Below, piece after piece: positions 17,666-26,400 of a DNA stretch of 43,713 nucleotides (positions are counted from its first letter, which is position 1; each line of letters starts with the position of its first letter). This stretch comes from Clostridia bacterium. Lineage in GTDB: Bacteria; Bacillota_A; Clostridia; Christensenellales; Aristaeellaceae. Both the position numbers and the translations under genes were made by a program. The notes below the pieces were generated by a model. The model worked only from the letters and a program-made list of their open reading frames with translations. It was not told the origin of the DNA and did no database searches. The DNA lies in contig BNUH01000021.1 in the NCBI GenBank assembly GCA_025997215.1, positions 1 to 43,713 on the forward strand, read 5' to 3'.

Positions 17666-17675
17666 TGAACGTTCA
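17666..17675. promoter_or_regulatory. Palindrome TGAACGTTCA, candidate autoregulatory operator
   Basis: Perfect ten-base palindrome with central CG placed 15 bases after the -10 of the regulator promoter, that is at the expected early transcribed region, where a bound LacI-type protein would block elongation. It shares the AACGTT core with 17516-17527. Confidence 0.5.
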
Positions 17676-17700
17676 TCATGAATTGTTAAGGAGCACACGC

Positions 17701-18717
17701 TTGAAAAGCTGCACGACACTGCGTGATCTATCCCGCATGGCGAACGTATCGGTGAACACGATTTCGCGCGCGCTGAACGATCGCAACGGTGTGAACCCGC
17801 AGACGAAGGCCCGCATCCTCAACCTGGCCGAGCTGCATAATTATCGGCCGAACTTGATGGCGCGCGGCATGCGAATCGCTCAGAGTCGGCTAATCGGTAC
17901 GATTGTGGGCGATATATCCGATCCATTCTTTGTGCAGCTGCTCTCGGGGATCGAGGAGGAAGCCAGCCGCGAACAGATGCCGATCATCATCGGCAACACG
18001 GCGGAGGATGCTTATAAACAGCAAACAAATCTGGAGTTGTTACTGTCGTACGGCTGCCGTAATATCGTTATAACGCCCGTGGATACGGGCTTGGCATTTC
18101 TGGATACCCTGCGCGAGGTGGATGCGCAATGTGTGATAGCTGACCGCGTGCCTATAGATGCACCGGATTGTGATTGTGTGGCTATCAATATTCGACGGGA
18201 TTCGGCGCGCGCTACGGAATACTTGATACAGTGCGGGCATCGGCGCATCGCGTTGTTAAATCAACGCTCCGACTTACGCACGGAGACGGATCGCACTGCC
18301 GGATACCTGGATGCCATGCGCGAGCGCGGTCTGCCCGTCAACGACTTGTGGGTTGCGCATTGCACGGGGCGGGAATCGGCCGGACGATCCATGCGCCGCA
18401 TACTGGATTTGCCCGAGGCGGAGCGGCCGACGGCGGTATTCATCGCCAAGGATACCCTTGCGCTCGACGCGGTGACTGCCGTGTACGACAGCGGTTTGCA
18501 CATCCCGGACGATCTGTCGGTGGTGCTGTATGGCAGTCCTGAATGGTCGCAGCGGCTTAGACCGTACTTCACATGCATGGTTCGCGCCGTCAGCGATATC
18601 GGGCGCATCAGCGCGCGGATATTGATCGCGAAGATGCGCGGCGAAAAAACCGCAGCGCCAGTCAGCATCCTGTTTGACAGCAGTCTGGTGGTTCGCGATT
18701 CGGTGCGGATGATTTGA
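17701..18717 (+). CDS. LacI/GalR-family transcriptional regulator
   Basis: 338 residues from TTG 17701, which has AAGGAG seven bases upstream; the longer frame from 17641 would overlap the promoter. The N-terminal helix-turn-helix with hinge is TLRDLSRMANVSVNTISRAL followed by NRNGVNP-like sequence (residues 5-35) and NYRPNLMARGMR. The effector domain starts SRLIGTIVGDISDPFFVQLL and contains CVIADRVP, GHRRIALLNQRSD and a C-terminal dimerisation core. It most likely binds a sugar and represses the divergent importer and its own operon through the AACGTT-centred palindromes. It leads the plus-strand run of carbohydrate genes. Confidence 0.92.
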   Translation: MKSCTTLRDLSRMANVSVNTISRALNDRNGVNPQTKARILNLAELHNYRPNLMARGMRIAQSRLIGTIVGDISDPFFVQLLSGIEEEASREQMPIIIGNTAEDAYKQQTNLELLLSYGCRNIVITPVDTGLAFLDTLREVDAQCVIADRVPIDAPDCDCVAINIRRDSARATEYLIQCGHRRIALLNQRSDLRTETDRTAGYLDAMRERGLPVNDLWVAHCTGRESAGRSMRRILDLPEAERPTAVFIAKDTLALDAVTAVYDSGLHIPDDLSVVLYGSPEWSQRLRPYFTCMVRAVSDIGRISARILIAKMRGEKTAAPVSILFDSSLVVRDSVRMI

Positions 18718-18759
18718 TAACAATTATTTATAGCCGCTTATTATAGAAGGTGAAGTAGA

Positions 18760-19206
18760 ATGAGCGAACCCCGCTTGCTGGACATCGATAATGTCGCGCG
18801 GATAGGTCTGATGTACCTGGACGGCGACGCATTCGAAGAGGTGCTGCTGGATCGCGTCGGTTTTGTCGATTACGATTTCGAGCGATTCAACCGCTGCAAG
18901 ATCGCGCTGATGAAGCTGGAACGGATCAATCCGGATTTGGATGTGACCGCCGTTCTATGGCAAAGCAAGGCGGATAATCATTCTGTAATCATACCATTGA
19001 TAGCGGGCAAAGCACTGCCCGTTGAGGGATGGCAGCCTGTTCTAGCTAACGCGGAGCAGCTTCGGGCGTTGTCTGGAGAGAACGGTGTCGAAAAACAGCG
19101 CGGGAACCGATGTGCCTCGCACTATTATCCGATACGGAATTCCGACGCGGATATTATCGGCGTGCTGGAATTGATTGTCGGCGGCGGCGTACCGACGGAT
19201 ATTTAG
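18760..19206 (+). CDS. Small GAF-like domain protein of unknown role
   Basis: 148 residues after a GAAGGTG site. It has no signal peptide and no membrane helix. The C-terminal third, SHYYPIRNSDADIIGVLEL, resembles the ending of GAF sensory domains (surface strand then Pro-Ile...Ile-Gly-Val-Leu-Glu), and the N-terminal part ARIGLMYLDGDAFEEVLLD with IALMKLERINPDLDV is compatible with such an alpha/beta fold. No DNA-binding or catalytic part is attached. It lies 42 bases after the LacI-type gene and 18 before the hydrolase, so it is co-transcribed; a role as small-ligand sensor or accessory of the regulator is possible but unproven. Confidence 0.6.
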   Translation: MSEPRLLDIDNVARIGLMYLDGDAFEEVLLDRVGFVDYDFERFNRCKIALMKLERINPDLDVTAVLWQSKADNHSVIIPLIAGKALPVEGWQPVLANAEQLRALSGENGVEKQRGNRCASHYYPIRNSDADIIGVLELIVGGGVPTDI

Positions 19207-19224
19207 CGGAAGGGAGGAATTCGA

Positions 19225-21024
19225 TTGGCGATATATCTGCTGGATAACTGGCATCGGGTTGAGGGTAAGACTGGATGCTGTGTGGAGACGGGCGAGACGC
19301 TGGTCGCGTTAACGCGCATTGGATGCGTATCGGCGCGGGGCGCGTTCATCTCATTCCAGATCGTGATTGCTCCTGCAACGGGGACGGCATCGCGCGTTGC
19401 GATTGATGCTAGCGAACTGCGGCAAGTGGATGGCGGCGGTACGATCGATTCATCCCAGACGGAATTATTTGTCGAATGGTTCCACCGTGTCGACGGAATG
19501 TTGATCCCCGACATGCTGATACCTTACGATTTGACGCAGATGCGCATACCGCAGGACGATGCGGCGCTGCCGGATCAGCGTGTCGGCGCGCTGTGGGTGG
19601 ATTGGTTTATCCCAAAGGATTCCCACCCCGGCAGTTACTCCGGCGAGATTCGCGTTACAGCGGATGATGAGACGCAAACATTGACCATCACGCTGGATGT
19701 CGCCGACATAATCCTCCCGGAAGGCGGCCAGATTACTGCGGATTGCAACAATTATGCGGATAATATCTCCGCGCACTTCCCATCGCTTCAGTCGAATCCC
19801 AATCGCTACCGGGATGGATCGTACACCAAGGTGGAGACGGCGTTCCATCGAATGGCGCGCGAGCATCGGGCGGTTTTCCACAACCTTCCATATAGGCACT
19901 CTACGGCGACACCGATTTGTTATACTCCTGAATTAATAGGAGAAGGTAAGGAACGCTCCGTTGCATCCTGGGATCTGTTCGATCGTCATATGGGACCGCT
20001 GTTGGACGGCAGCGCATTCAAAGGTTCGCGGGTCAGCGAGCGTCCGCTCGATTATCTCTACATGCCGTTTAACCTAAACTGGCCAGCCTCATACGAAAAG
20101 TGGGGCACGAAAGGCTATACGACCGAGTACCGCCGCATCCTGGCCGAGTTCGTGCGGCACTTTGAGGAGCAGGGCTGGACGCGGACCGTCTGCGAGATTC
20201 TGCTGAATAATAAGAAGGATTACCGATTTTTCCCATATACAATTGATGAAATATGGTACGAACATGATCAGGATGTCGTGGATACATATTATGACATTAT
20301 AAAGGGTATGTACGAGCACTCAAAGGCGCGCTTCGTATTCCGGATGGATTCCAGCAACCATTTCGGGCATCACTTTGACCACCGCTTCAGCGATATGTGC
20401 GGGATGTGGGTGGCGGGGTTCGCGATGTTCAACTGGTTCCCGGAGAGCGTGGCGGTGATGAAGAATAAGGGGAACACCCTATGGGTGTACGGCGGCGTAC
20501 TGCGCGACATGCGGGAGAATCTGTTCCACATCGCATCATGGCCGCTGATCTGCCTGATGACTGGCGCGGATGGATTCTGCATATGGAATACCACCGGGTT
20601 TGGGAAAAATCCGCTGGTGTGCCCGGCCGATAACGGAGGGCAGGCATTATTCTATCCGGGCGAGGAGTTTGGCGTGATGGGGCCGCTGCCATCGATCCGG
20701 CTTAAGGCACTGCGCAATGCCATGCAGACTGCCGACCTAGCCATTCAAACTAAGGGCACGCCGTTGCAGTCGCGGATCGAGAAATCCGTCAACGACAGGC
20801 TGGGCTTCTCAAGCATGAAGGATTGGTGGCGCGAGAAGCCGCCGTTCGTCAAAGATGATATCCCACCGAGATACTGGGATTTCGACTCGCTGGATCCGTA
20901 TGTACTGCCGCCGCTGCACGTCGGACGCTCACCGGAGTTGATGCAGGATATCCAATCCGACGTGCTGGGACTACTCGCGGGCAAGAATTATTCTGAATCA
21001 TCCGGCGGATTCCGTTACTATTAG
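19225..21024 (+). CDS. Cytoplasmic DUF4091-type glycoside hydrolase
   Basis: 599 residues from TTG 19225, with AGGGAGG seven bases upstream. No signal peptide is present, so substrate must be imported first. The N-terminal third is beta-rich (SGEIRVTADDETQTLTITLD, a beta-sandwich as in DUF6067/DUF4091 proteins). The rest resembles a TIM-barrel: YMPFNLNWPASYEKWGTKG, ILLNNKKDYRFFPYTIDEIW, VFRMDSSNHFG, NKGNTLWVYGGVLRDMREN, the last being the DUF4091-type block. Glu and Asp candidates for catalysis sit in TIDEIWYEHDQDVV, but I cannot name the catalytic pair. Placed before two permeases, it likely cleaves the imported oligosaccharide. Confidence 0.7.
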   Translation: MAIYLLDNWHRVEGKTGCCVETGETLVALTRIGCVSARGAFISFQIVIAPATGTASRVAIDASELRQVDGGGTIDSSQTELFVEWFHRVDGMLIPDMLIPYDLTQMRIPQDDAALPDQRVGALWVDWFIPKDSHPGSYSGEIRVTADDETQTLTITLDVADIILPEGGQITADCNNYADNISAHFPSLQSNPNRYRDGSYTKVETAFHRMAREHRAVFHNLPYRHSTATPICYTPELIGEGKERSVASWDLFDRHMGPLLDGSAFKGSRVSERPLDYLYMPFNLNWPASYEKWGTKGYTTEYRRILAEFVRHFEEQGWTRTVCEILLNNKKDYRFFPYTIDEIWYEHDQDVVDTYYDIIKGMYEHSKARFVFRMDSSNHFGHHFDHRFSDMCGMWVAGFAMFNWFPESVAVMKNKGNTLWVYGGVLRDMRENLFHIASWPLICLMTGADGFCIWNTTGFGKNPLVCPADNGGQALFYPGEEFGVMGPLPSIRLKALRNAMQTADLAIQTKGTPLQSRIEKSVNDRLGFSSMKDWWREKPPFVKDDIPPRYWDFDSLDPYVLPPLHVGRSPELMQDIQSDVLGLLAGKNYSESSGGFRYY

Positions 21025-21039
21025 AGGAGGTTCGGCGCG

Positions 21040-21969
21040 ATGGATTTCAACTTAGAGAAAGGCGTGCCGATCCGTCGGCAGCTTTGGCGGTATCGATGGT
21101 ACTATGCGCTCATCATACCGATTTTGGCATGGTTTGTTATATTTGCATACCTGCCGATGCTGGGGATCAGTATCGCGTTCATGGATTTCAACCCGTATTT
21201 GGGGCTAGAAGGCAGTACATTTATAGGGATGTATTGGTTCCGGTACCTGGTGGGCAACCAGCTGTTCTGGACTGCTCTGCGCAACTCGCTGATGATTAAT
21301 CTATACAACCTGCTGTGTGGGTTCTGCGCGCCGATAATCCTGGCGTTGCTGCTGAATGAGTGCCGCGCGGTGAAGTACAAACGCACGGTGCAGACGATAT
21401 CATACCTGCCGCACTTCATCAGCTGGTCGATCGTGGGCGGGCTGGTGTACTCCATACTGTCGCCGGGCACGGGATTCATCAACCAGCTGATCAAGCTGAT
21501 GGGCGGCACTCCCATATATTTCATGGGGGAATTGAAGTATACGCGCGGTATCCTCGTCGCATCCGGCATCTGGAAAGGCGTCGGTTGGGGATCCATACTG
21601 TATTTGGCTGCGCTGACCGGCATCAACCCGGAGTTGTACGAAGCCGCAACTCTGGACGGCGCGGGCAAGCTGAAGCAAGTCTGGCATGTAACCCTGCCCG
21701 GCATCAGCTATATAATAACTATGCAATTGATTATGAATATTACGGGATTCTTCGATGTGGGATTCGAGCAAGCGTATAACATCGTCAACCGCGCTACTTA
21801 TAGTACTGGATTGGTTATGAGTTTGTATGTATTCAACATGGGGATAAAGTCCAGCCAGTTTAGTTACGCCACGGCTGTCGGGCTGCTGCAATCCATCGTC
21901 GGGTTGATACTGCTGCTGATGGCCAACACCGCGACGCGGAAACTTTCGCCCGAAGGCGCGCTGTTTTAG
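21040..21969 (+). CDS. LplB/YteP-type ABC sugar transporter permease
   Basis: 309 residues, GAGGAGG before ATG 21040. First helix YYALIIPILAWFVIFAYLPM, then GISIAFMDFNPYLG in place of the usual GxxIAFK. Later QTISYLPHFISWSIVGGLVY and the canonical EAA loop EAATLDGAGKLKQVWHVTLP. It belongs to the second importer of this locus, following the hydrolase by 15 bases, with the partner permease after another 8 bases. This tight packing indicates one transcript with the hydrolase. Confidence 0.92.
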   Translation: MDFNLEKGVPIRRQLWRYRWYYALIIPILAWFVIFAYLPMLGISIAFMDFNPYLGLEGSTFIGMYWFRYLVGNQLFWTALRNSLMINLYNLLCGFCAPIILALLLNECRAVKYKRTVQTISYLPHFISWSIVGGLVYSILSPGTGFINQLIKLMGGTPIYFMGELKYTRGILVASGIWKGVGWGSILYLAALTGINPELYEAATLDGAGKLKQVWHVTLPGISYIITMQLIMNITGFFDVGFEQAYNIVNRATYSTGLVMSLYVFNMGIKSSQFSYATAVGLLQSIVGLILLLMANTATRKLSPEGALF

Positions 21970-21977
21970 GAGGCTAT

Positions 21978-22922
21978 ATGAACATAACCAACGCCGCGCG
22001 CGTACCATCGCCTCAAAAGAACCGCCGATTCTTCGCCGGACGATTAACTCAAGGCGAGAAGATATTCACAGTATTCAACTATGCAATACTGGGATTGCTG
22101 GGGCTGGTCACGTTCTTCCCATTCTATGTGGTGCTGACCAAGTCGTTCTCGCCGCCTGTGGATTACCTGAATAAGGTGATCATATGGTGGCCGAGCGAGT
22201 TTGTGTTCGACTATTACCGATTTGTGCTGGGGGCAGGATCGGAGTTCATGCGTGCGCTGAAAAATACGCTGTTCTATGTCACGGTAGGTACTGCTGTAAA
22301 TATAACGGTTACATTCATCGTAGCATTCGTTCTGGCGCAGCGGAGACTGCCATTCCGCAATCAGATTACATTCTTTATGGTATTCACGATGTTCTTTGGC
22401 GGCGGGATGATCCCCGGCTTCCTGATCATGCGAATGCTGGGGCTGCTGAATAAACCATGGGGGATTGTGATCAACCAGCTATTCAGCACTATGTATGCGT
22501 TATATCTGCGCAACTTCATAATGACTATACCAACAGACCTAATCGAATCCGCGCAGATCGACGGATGCCCGGAATTCAAGCTGCTCACCCATATTATCCT
22601 GCCGCTGTCGCTGCCGTCGCTGGCGACGTTCACACTATTCTACGCCGTGCAGCAGTGGAATCTATTCCAGCCAGCCGTGCTGTACCTTACGGACGCAAAG
22701 AAACTGCCATTACAGGTGTACATCTACCAGATGATATCGGCCATGACGATCGCGGGCGACGCCGACGAGCTGCGGCGTATATACGAAAGCGGGTATCGGC
22801 CGCCAGCGGACGCGCTGAAAGCCGCGGCGGTAATATGCTCCACCGTGCCGATAGTTGTAGTGTATCCATTCCTGCAGAAATATTTTGTGAAAGGGATGAT
22901 GATGGGATCATTAAAGGGATGA
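21978..22922 (+). CDS. LplC/YtcP-type ABC sugar transporter permease
   Basis: 314 residues, AGGAGG before ATG 21978. Typical group features: FFPFYVVLTKSFSPP, MVFTMFFGGGMIPGFLIMRM, EAA loop ESAQIDGCPEFKLLTHIILP (Cys where Ala is usual) and C-terminus YFVKGMMMGSLKG. The loop after the fifth helix, with GDADELRRIYESGYRPPADA, is the long variant seen in YtcP-like subunits. Partner of the gene at 21040. Confidence 0.92.
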   Translation: MNITNAARVPSPQKNRRFFAGRLTQGEKIFTVFNYAILGLLGLVTFFPFYVVLTKSFSPPVDYLNKVIIWWPSEFVFDYYRFVLGAGSEFMRALKNTLFYVTVGTAVNITVTFIVAFVLAQRRLPFRNQITFFMVFTMFFGGGMIPGFLIMRMLGLLNKPWGIVINQLFSTMYALYLRNFIMTIPTDLIESAQIDGCPEFKLLTHIILPLSLPSLATFTLFYAVQQWNLFQPAVLYLTDAKKLPLQVYIYQMISAMTIAGDADELRRIYESGYRPPADALKAAAVICSTVPIVVVYPFLQKYFVKGMMMGSLKG

Positions 22923-22990
22923 TGATTGGGCTGAATAGAAGGGTGACGGAAGATGGCGAAAATTGGCACAACAAATTTTTGTTTGACCGC

Positions 22991-23019
22991 TTGACAACAA
23001 CATCGAGATGTGGTATACT
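22991..23019 (+). promoter_or_regulatory. Internal promoter before the second binding protein
   Basis: TTGACA (22991-22996), 17-base spacer, TATACT (23014-23019), 46 bases before the start at 23066. An AT-rich inverted repeat AACAAA-TT-TTTGTT (22970-22983) lies just upstream of the -35. An own promoter would raise the binding protein relative to the permeases, a common need of such importers. Confidence 0.75.
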
Positions 23020-23065
23020 CTGCGGTATTGATCCAACGGACTTAAAATAAAGGAGGGCTTTCACG

Positions 23066-24643
23066 ATGACAACAAGTAAACGGTTCCTGGCTCTGGTGAT
23101 CGCGGCGCTGCTGGTGCTCCCTATGTTCGCGATGGGCGCGGCCTCGGCGGATGAAGCGCCTACGAAGATCACGTGGTTCTGGCGCGAGGGCGGCGACCCG
23201 CAGCTGCCGGAGGACAGCTACATCGTCCAGAAGATACTGAAGGATCTGAACATCGAGTATGTTCACGTCACGTCGGTAGGCATGACGCCGGAAGAGAAGC
23301 TGACCATGCTGCTGATGAGCGGCGAGGTGCCCGACATCATCGACAGCTATAACGCCAAGACGACGGAGCTGCGCAGGTATGGCGTTATCATTCCGCTGGA
23401 CGAGTACATCACGCCCGAGCGGTTAGGAAACCTCATGAATAACATGTACGAAGCGGACACGGCGATCGAGCTGATGCGCCGCGCCGACGGGCATATCTGG
23501 GCTATCCCGGCGACGTTCGCGTCGGTAACGTGCCCGAATCCTTACATTCGTTACGATTGGCTGGAGAAACTGGGGCTGGAAGTGCCGACCACGTACGATG
23601 AGCTGAAGGATGTCCTGATCGCGTTCACCAAGAACGATCCGGACGGCAACGGCGTCGACGACACATGGGGCACCAGCTACGCCGGGATCTACTCCGGTAT
23701 TGACACGAATATGGGCGGCCAATGGAACAGGTGGTACTACACGGAGGACGGCATCGAGCTGGGCCTGATGAGCGATCGAATCCTGCCGTACCTGGAGTAT
23801 GTGCGCGGACTAATCGCCGACGGCGCGGTGAATCCGGAGATTCTCGATCCCAATGAGCTGGGCACAGGCCACGGCGACGCGATCGTTGCGGGCAAGCTGG
23901 GCTTCTCATTTGGATACAGCAGCGTTCATCAGTTGAAGGAAATCCGTCTGCTCAGCCCCGAAGCGGAATGGCATCCGATGCTGCCGCCCGTCGGCGTGTA
24001 TGATGTGGGCTATCTGCCGGCGGACAGCATCCTGCGCCAAGAATACAACATCTCCCGCGACGCGCTGAAGGCTGGGAAGATCGACAAAATCTTCGAGCTG
24101 ATCAACTACATGTGCGACGATGGCGGCGATCCGACCAACATCAACTTCGACGCGCCGTATTGGGAAGTCAGCTATGGCGAGCGCGGCGTGAACTGGGACT
24201 TGACGCCGGACGGACTGTTCGATTTCAATGGCGCGCTTCTGGATTACGTCAAGGCGAATAACGAAGGCAAGAACTATCTGAACGGTTCGGCGCGGCGTTT
24301 CCGCACGAAGTCGATGCAGGCGGCGTACAACCTGGCCTTAACGCCCGACCAGCAGATCGACCAAAACTTCATGTATGCTGAACCGATCATCATGAGCCTC
24401 AAGCCGCAGCCCGGCGCGCTGATCGTCGCGGAAGGACTCGAGGTTCCGCAGGAATCGATTGAGTTCGAGCGCAACATTGATATACTGTGGGGCACGTTCA
24501 GCAACCAGGCGATGCTGGGGCAGATCGACATAGCGGCAGGGTTGGAGCAGATTCAGCGTGAAGCGCTGGCGTATGGTTATGAGGATGTAGTGGCCATCAT
24601 GACCGAGGCGTATACGGCCTTTGGCAAGCTGCCGCTGGAGTAG
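23066..24643 (+). CDS. Extracellular solute-binding protein (LplA-like)
   Basis: 525 residues with AAAGGAGGG before ATG 23066. The signal peptide FLALVIAALLVLPMFAMGAA ends at ASADE-type sequence and lacks a lipobox. The mature protein begins TKITWFWREGGDPQL, then EKLTMLLMSGEVPDIIDSYN, IPLDEYITPERL, DGHIWAIPATFASVTCPNPY with IRYDWLEKLGLEVPTTYDEL: the classic order of large LplA/YtcQ binding proteins. A calcium-loop-like DPDGNGVDDTWG follows, as often in this group. It serves the permeases at 21040 and 21978 and has its own promoter. Confidence 0.92.
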   Translation: MTTSKRFLALVIAALLVLPMFAMGAASADEAPTKITWFWREGGDPQLPEDSYIVQKILKDLNIEYVHVTSVGMTPEEKLTMLLMSGEVPDIIDSYNAKTTELRRYGVIIPLDEYITPERLGNLMNNMYEADTAIELMRRADGHIWAIPATFASVTCPNPYIRYDWLEKLGLEVPTTYDELKDVLIAFTKNDPDGNGVDDTWGTSYAGIYSGIDTNMGGQWNRWYYTEDGIELGLMSDRILPYLEYVRGLIADGAVNPEILDPNELGTGHGDAIVAGKLGFSFGYSSVHQLKEIRLLSPEAEWHPMLPPVGVYDVGYLPADSILRQEYNISRDALKAGKIDKIFELINYMCDDGGDPTNINFDAPYWEVSYGERGVNWDLTPDGLFDFNGALLDYVKANNEGKNYLNGSARRFRTKSMQAAYNLALTPDQQIDQNFMYAEPIIMSLKPQPGALIVAEGLEVPQESIEFERNIDILWGTFSNQAMLGQIDIAAGLEQIQREALAYGYEDVVAIMTEAYTAFGKLPLE

Positions 24644-24667
24644 GGTGTAAGCGGTATCGGGAAAATT

Positions 24668-24692
24668 GGGAGAGGCGTTACGCGCCTCTCCC
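24668..24692 (+). terminator. Strong intercistronic hairpin
   Basis: GGGAGAGGCG (24668-24677) and CGCCTCTCCC (24683-24692) form a perfect ten-base stem with a five-base loop, 25 bases after the binding-protein stop. There is no T tract, so it is either a weak terminator or a 3'-end stabilising structure that keeps binding-protein mRNA above downstream mRNA. Confidence 0.55.
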
Positions 24693-24709
24693 GCATGGAA
24701 GTGCGCCGA

Positions 24710-26341
24710 ATGAATCATGGTTTGTATGATGTTGCACGGCAACTGAATCGGTTGATCGATCCGGCGCAATGTGTCGAAACGGCGCGGCTTATCTGGCAGA
24801 ATGATCGGCTATTCTCGTTTGACGCATTCGACAGAACGGCTTATATCGTCATGGATGAAATGTCGCGGGCGTGTTTGAACGATATTCAATCACTGCCGCT
24901 GGCCGCCGATGGACGTACTCGGCATGGCGACTGGATAATTCCGCAGGCATGGGACGCGCGGTTCGCATGGTTGGATTTGCTGACGCCAAAGCGGGTTAGG
25001 CTGGCGAATTATCCTGATACACCTTGCGGTTTGGTTATGTACAGCGCGCCTACTCCGCCGGAAGGGGTCACGGCGCGGATCGTTCGCTGGGATTCGCCGG
25101 AGGATACTGGCGATGTAGCTGGCGCGATGCTGTTTACCAGTCTGCCGCCCAGCAATGCGGAGGTTATCAAAGCTGCGCAAATCGGCGGTGCGGTTGGTAT
25201 CCTGTCCGATTATATGCCGCTGTATCCGGGGGTGCGCGATAGCCGCGAGGATGTTTACGATGTACGGCGCTGGGATAATTCGTTCTGTGTACCGCGCAAT
25301 GAGACGGGGTTATTCGCGTTCAGCCTGACGCCGCGTGATGGCGATATGCTCCGGGCGATGCTGGCTTCCGGTGAAAGCGTTACCGCGCATGCTGTCGTTG
25401 ATACTCGTTTGAATGATGGCGCGGCGCGGACGATCAGCGCGCGGGCTGTTCAGTCCACATATGGCGATTCAGAAGAGATACTGGGCTTCGGACATCAGTA
25501 TGAGCCGGGGGCACATGACAACGCTTCCGGGTGTGCGGCGTTGCTGATGGCGGCAAAGGCGCTGCGAGCATTAGCGGATGATGGGGTAACATTCCGACGG
25601 AACGTGCGGATTGGGATGGGGTTTGAATGCGCGGGATCGATGGGTTATGTATTATCCAACCCGGATCGGTTAGCGCAGACTAAGGCGGGGCTTGTCGTGG
25701 ACATGGTCGGCACGCAGGGGATCGACAACGCGGTCTTGACCGTTTGGCATAATCCGAAGGCCGCGAGGACAGACGCTGATATGGCGATTCTCGATCACGC
25801 GAAGATAGCGCAAGAGGTCAGCGGCATACCATTTCCTATCCGAGAAAAGGCGTTTGCCATTGGCACTGATAATATTCTGGCCGATCCGTCGCTGGGTATG
25901 CCGACGATCGCATTGATTGCGGAACCGGCGTTGAGTTATCATTCATCATTGGATTTTATTGAACGGCTGGAGCCGAATATTCTCGCTAGGAACGCGCTGC
26001 TCGTCGCGCTTCATCTATATTATCTGGCGAACGCGGATGACGCGGCGTTGACGCCTTGCATACCTGATGCGGCTTCGTTTACCGCGATAGAGGATGCGCG
26101 AGTTCCCGTTCGGACGCAAACCGGATGCCTTACGCGGGATTTACCTGGCTGGTCGCTGGCATGGAATACGCGGCTGCATATCCCGTTATTTTGGATGGAT
26201 GGTTCGCGTTCATGGGGTGAAATACTTGAGCGCAGTCGGACGGAACTGGGCGTTGACGATGTTAACGCAGAGGAATATTTTACCGAGATGAATCGTTTCA
26301 TTGACGCTTTGGTATTGGAAGGGATTGTGCGCTGGAGATGA
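24710..26341 (+). CDS. M28-like metallopeptidase with PA-type insert
   Basis: 543 residues. I prefer ATG 24710, which has GGAAG eight bases before it; the in-frame ATG 24695 sits directly behind a hairpin with no ribosome site. There is no signal peptide. Residues ~120-245 contain a PA-like segment (AEVIKAAQIGGAVGILSDYM). The catalytic region (numbering from 24710) shows His262 in GFGHQYEPG, Asp270 in AHDNASG, Glu306 in MGFECAGSMGY, Asp331 in VVDMVG and His411 in YHSSLD, the M28 pattern of two-zinc aminopeptidases. The second residue of the usual Glu-Glu pair is Cys307. A C-terminal winged-helix-like tail of ~110 residues follows. A cytoplasmic role trimming imported peptides or glycopeptides is possible; this is inference. 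Confidence 0.75.
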   Translation: MNHGLYDVARQLNRLIDPAQCVETARLIWQNDRLFSFDAFDRTAYIVMDEMSRACLNDIQSLPLAADGRTRHGDWIIPQAWDARFAWLDLLTPKRVRLANYPDTPCGLVMYSAPTPPEGVTARIVRWDSPEDTGDVAGAMLFTSLPPSNAEVIKAAQIGGAVGILSDYMPLYPGVRDSREDVYDVRRWDNSFCVPRNETGLFAFSLTPRDGDMLRAMLASGESVTAHAVVDTRLNDGAARTISARAVQSTYGDSEEILGFGHQYEPGAHDNASGCAALLMAAKALRALADDGVTFRRNVRIGMGFECAGSMGYVLSNPDRLAQTKAGLVVDMVGTQGIDNAVLTVWHNPKAARTDADMAILDHAKIAQEVSGIPFPIREKAFAIGTDNILADPSLGMPTIALIAEPALSYHSSLDFIERLEPNILARNALLVALHLYYLANADDAALTPCIPDAASFTAIEDARVPVRTQTGCLTRDLPGWSLAWNTRLHIPLFWMDGSRSWGEILERSRTELGVDDVNAEEYFTEMNRFIDALVLEGIVRWR

Positions 26342-26400
26342 GTTATCATTAACAGCATTAGTATATACAGCTATTGATTATATAAGGGGGATCATTAACT

